This document shows positions 60,791 through 64,000 of a stretch of 64,000 nucleotides of DNA, in pieces. The notes beneath the pieces are model-generated. The model searched no databases. It had not been told where the DNA came from and saw only the letters and a list, made by a program, of their open reading frames with translations. The stretch is from Sphagnum compactum (taxonomy: Eukaryota > Bryophyta > Sphagnopsida > Sphagnales), in NCBI GenBank assembly GCA_965153455.1, contig OZ234497.1, forward strand, positions 10,292,001 to 10,356,000, given 5' to 3'. Numbering within the stretch: the stretch's first letter is position 1; the number at the start of each line of letters is the position of its first letter. Made by a program: the position numbers and the translations under genes.

Positions 60791-62338
60791 CAACTTGTCT
60801 TTTATTAATAAGGAGTTGACCACTTTTGCCATGGAAATCTTTGTTCAATTTCACTCAAAATCTAATGAAACCTATATTGGTCTAGTGCCACTATTGAAAA
60901 TGCAAGTTGTACACATTTTATTATTTGGGTTGCTATTTAATTTTTAAATTTCATGTTGCTTGTATTCTATTAACATATTGTGCCCATGCAAAGGAAACAT
61001 CAATGATTTCAAAGTAGATGAGTGACAATATTGATCTTGTTTTTCCAAAAAAATCAAATGAAGGAAAGAAGAAGTATGTTGTAATCGTGACATCTTTGAT
61101 TGCAATGGTGACACAATTATATCTTACATCAACATATTATTTATGTTTTTTACATCTAATTTTGTTATGGAGGAAGAACAAGAGGTCGAAGTAAACATGT
61201 GAATGGAATTTGATAATGGACATTTAAAAAAAAGAAAAAATAATATCATGAAAATTCAATCGACAATTAAAAGCAAAAGAATTGAACATCATTTATTGGT
61301 CTAAATTCAAGTTTAACACCTATTTACCTGAAATTTTAATTATGACATCTTTACTTTTTATAATATCTAGATTTGTATTTAAGTTATTTTAAACTTGGTG
61401 CAAAGATTGATAGTTCCAAGTTAAAAACTAAAGATAAAGAAAGAAATAAAGGTGTTTGGAAATTTAATGTTAGTGCAAGGCCATGTTATTATCTCTATAG
61501 GTTACCTTTTTAAAAAAAGTCAAGCTTTGGCATGTTGAAATTTTTATTGTCTAAAAAACATTAAGGAGGAATTCTAGGAAGTTACATTTGTAAAATGATG
61601 TCATAATTGCTTGTGAGAAACAATTGTGATGGTAATGGGGGTTTTGAATTTGAGTTCATGTGCTATTTATGACATATGGGAAGGTCAAAAGAAAAATATT
61701 ATATATGGTTTGGCATGCAATGTTTCCTTCTTGTTAGTAAAAATAGAATTGTAATATGAAAAATAAATCAAACATAATAATTTGGTTTTTATTTGGGCAC
61801 AATGGAAGGATTGACATTCACCCATGTATGTAGTCCTCATAAAGGATCAATAGGCTCACATGGCAAGTCATGATTGACCATCAATCCTTTTTAACTATGG
61901 TTACATTATATAAATAATGTTTAAAAGCAATAGTTACAAAATTCAAAAACTGATTTTTGGTATTTTAATACCATTGGATTCACTTCAAAGTTATTTGAAT
62001 ACTACAATGACATATTGGAGACATTGTTCAATAAATTTATTACATATTTTCAATATGTACTTAGTTTATCATTTAAACTTTGTAAAATGAACAATGGCTA
62101 AACATGTTTTGGTTCATGTTTCCTAATTGTCTTGTCAAATAATTTTCATATAACAATTATTTTCAATATATGGAGGGAATGTTAAATGCTCTTAATACAC
62201 AATGTGCTCCTCATAGAATCATTTTCCATTGGTTATGAACTTTTCTATACTTTCAATAATTCCCACACCCTTATTTATTCACTTTGAGGATATATTCCAA
62301 ATCAAAATATTTTATCTATCATTTTTTTCTTGCACTAG

Positions 62339-62398
62339 TATGAAAAGACGTTGAGATCTGAAAATCAATTGCATACACTCTTGATGCACTTGCAATGA
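62339..62398 (+). CDS. CFAP57: Possible terminal CFAP57 exon
   Basis: After a pyrimidine-rich tract and GCACTAG, phase-0 reading gives YEKTLRSENQLHTLLMHLQ then TGA (62396-62398). The charge and leucine pattern continues the coiled coil, and the phase is right for joining to 56767. If real, the plant protein ends much earlier than animal CFAP57; the rest could instead lie beyond the window in exons I missed. Chance remains a serious alternative for 19 codons. Confidence 0.4.
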   Translation, partial: YEKTLRSENQLHTLLMHLQ

Positions 62399-64000
62399 GT
62401 GTGAAGATACAAAAGAAAGTTTCTTTTTGCAAAAAAATATACACCACTTTAAGCTCACACTCATTGAACCAACTAGGACCTTTTTCAATAATAACTACCC
62501 AAGAATAATCCTCCTCGACAACCCAAAATCATGATAAGCTTAAACAAGCTTATGTGTCCAAAATGACATTATCCATAATTAACCAAATCTATCAAGTGGT
62601 AAAAATAATACCATGTATTAAAGCTAAAATAACAATTTTAAACTAATGGGAATTTAAAATGTAGTACAATTGATTAAGTTGAGCTTGAATTATCAACATA
62701 ATTAATCACAACTAAGAAAATTAAAACAATATCATAATGTCAATGTACTTGGGTTGCATTGTGGCAATCATATCTTGCAACCAATTTAGACAAAACATAC
62801 AAAGTTTGTTAAAGAGCCATATTGAACAAGTGGAACAATAAATAACAATAAATAAGTTATGATGTTACCTTCCATAAGAGGCCAATTCCAATCACAAGTC
62901 TTTTGTCATTGAGGGAAAATTATTTACATTTGATCGTTCACATATTGATGTAATATGTGTTCACCAACACAACACCCAACACAAAACAACATTTGAATTG
63001 GTGTTGACCCTTCGTTTTGTAGAAACAACTTCATTACAATCTTAAAGGTCTATTGAAGTTGATTGAAAGTACATTTTATCAACACCTTTAGCTTCTAAAA
63101 TTTATTGTTCTTAATACACATGGACCATGCCAAGTACCAAGCTACTCTCCCATGTGTTACGTTTTTTGCATAAGCTTGACATCATCCCAAATTCTCAGAA
63201 AGTATAAAAACCTATGTTTAAATTGGGATGGTTAGGAATTGGGATAAAAGCTAACCCACTATATCTTACTATAAGTTAATGATGCATCCACATCTTTTGT
63301 AGCCCTACACAACCCAACATTTGACTAATGATAAGAATTGCATCAATACAATTGTTGTTTAAAACCAAAATTGTTCATTCATTGGATTTTTGCATCTTTT
63401 TACAACATGATCAAAAATTTATATGCTTTATAAAATTGTGGGATTCTATCAATATCCTTGGATATTTTATGGAATTAGAATTGTATAATGTTCCAAACCT
63501 TACTTGTGCATGTATGCCAAAAGATTGGTACAGATTTTTGAATATTGAAATTGGTTGGTTCAATCAACAAACAATATCTACTAATTAGGGAAACATGGAT
63601 GTGCTTAAATGGAATATGTGTATTGTGTAGACCTCATTTTATAAAGGATCTATTGCTATAAAACTCACTTTATTTGTTAATTGTTGACATTGACATTTCA
63701 AGCTTATAAAAGATCAATAAAACTCCATTGGAAATAATATAAGTTGGGAAAGAACCCCCCAAAAAACACAAATGAATGTTGATCCCCATTCATTTGACAT
63801 GTCAATTAAATTTTGATTACAAAATCATTGAGAATATGCAAATTAAGTTTTGTGCCAAGGCCAAATATCACTATCAATGAATAGTTTGTGCTTGTTTTTT
63901 GTTGAACATAGCCCAACTTTGACACTTGAATATAACAAGTCTTAGGCATCCATTATAAATATGATTGCATAATAAGAATATGTATCAACTCATTATATCA
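62399..64000. other. AT-rich stretch, no gene recognised
   Basis: No exon, RNA gene or repeat could be supported here. The only frame of note (63328-63588) has AT-driven composition and no motif. Confidence 0.5.

Larger units (their letters stand above)
56768..62338 (+). other. CFAP57: CFAP57 3' intron or flank, repeat-rich
   Basis: No exon recognised between the coiled-coil exon ending at 56767 and the possible terminal exon at 62339. Contains a (TA)n tract, a SINE-like repeat, the AATAACC array and a TTAACTATTAGTGAA minisatellite. Confidence 0.5.

Overview
The window looks like nuclear DNA of a land plant (or close streptophyte relative) that makes flagellated sperm. It is very AT-rich and CpG-poor, has kilobase-scale introns, and carries a plant-type Ty3/gypsy element and a piece of a plastid-type ISE2-like DExH helicase gene. 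It also carries a split gene for the ciliary protein CFAP57 (FAP57/WDR65), which seed plants without motile sperm would not be expected to keep. A bryophyte, lycophyte, fern, cycad or Ginkgo would all fit. I cannot name the species.

Layout. 1-6.5 kb: AT-rich, no gene recognised, one strong stem-loop (3.7 kb) and a 204-bp tandem duplication (6.07-6.43 kb). 6.57-6.97 kb: an isolated GC/CpG-rich island with a G-box. 7.0-8.1 kb: dispersed repeats. 8.6-9.8 kb: a broken helicase gene fragment that still has its introns, joined directly to the body of a 5'-truncated, decayed gypsy element (9.8-15.3 kb) whose 3' LTR holds a palindromic minisatellite. 16.8-17.35 kb: a degenerate tandem duplication.

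17.49-25.83 kb: a nested transposon composite. Two 3,037-bp hAT elements (zf-TTF/DUF4371/hATC transposase family) are present. One (plus strand) sits inside the other (minus strand). The two 2,584-bp 5' arms form a large inverted repeat, and the 453-bp 3' segment of the inner element, which carries the hATC domain, lies inverted between them, as expected from recombination between the arms. A later 2,254-bp insertion flanked by GTAAT repeats sits at the base of the second arm. The outer element has near-perfect 8-bp target duplications (ATTAAACA / ATTAAATA). The lengths and boundaries agree to the base.

33.4-56.8 kb, plus strand: at least eleven exons of CFAP57 with consistent splice phases, covering the second half of the WD40 region and the coiled coil. 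A twelfth, possibly terminal, exon lies at 62.3 kb. Introns range from about 0.16 to 9.9 kb and contain SINE-like repeats and microsatellites. The N-terminal WD40 exons were not found in the window. 59.1-60.4 kb is a long AATAACC-type low-complexity array. Apart from CFAP57 nothing here looks like an intact functional gene; the rest is mobile DNA, its debris and unassigned AT-rich sequence.
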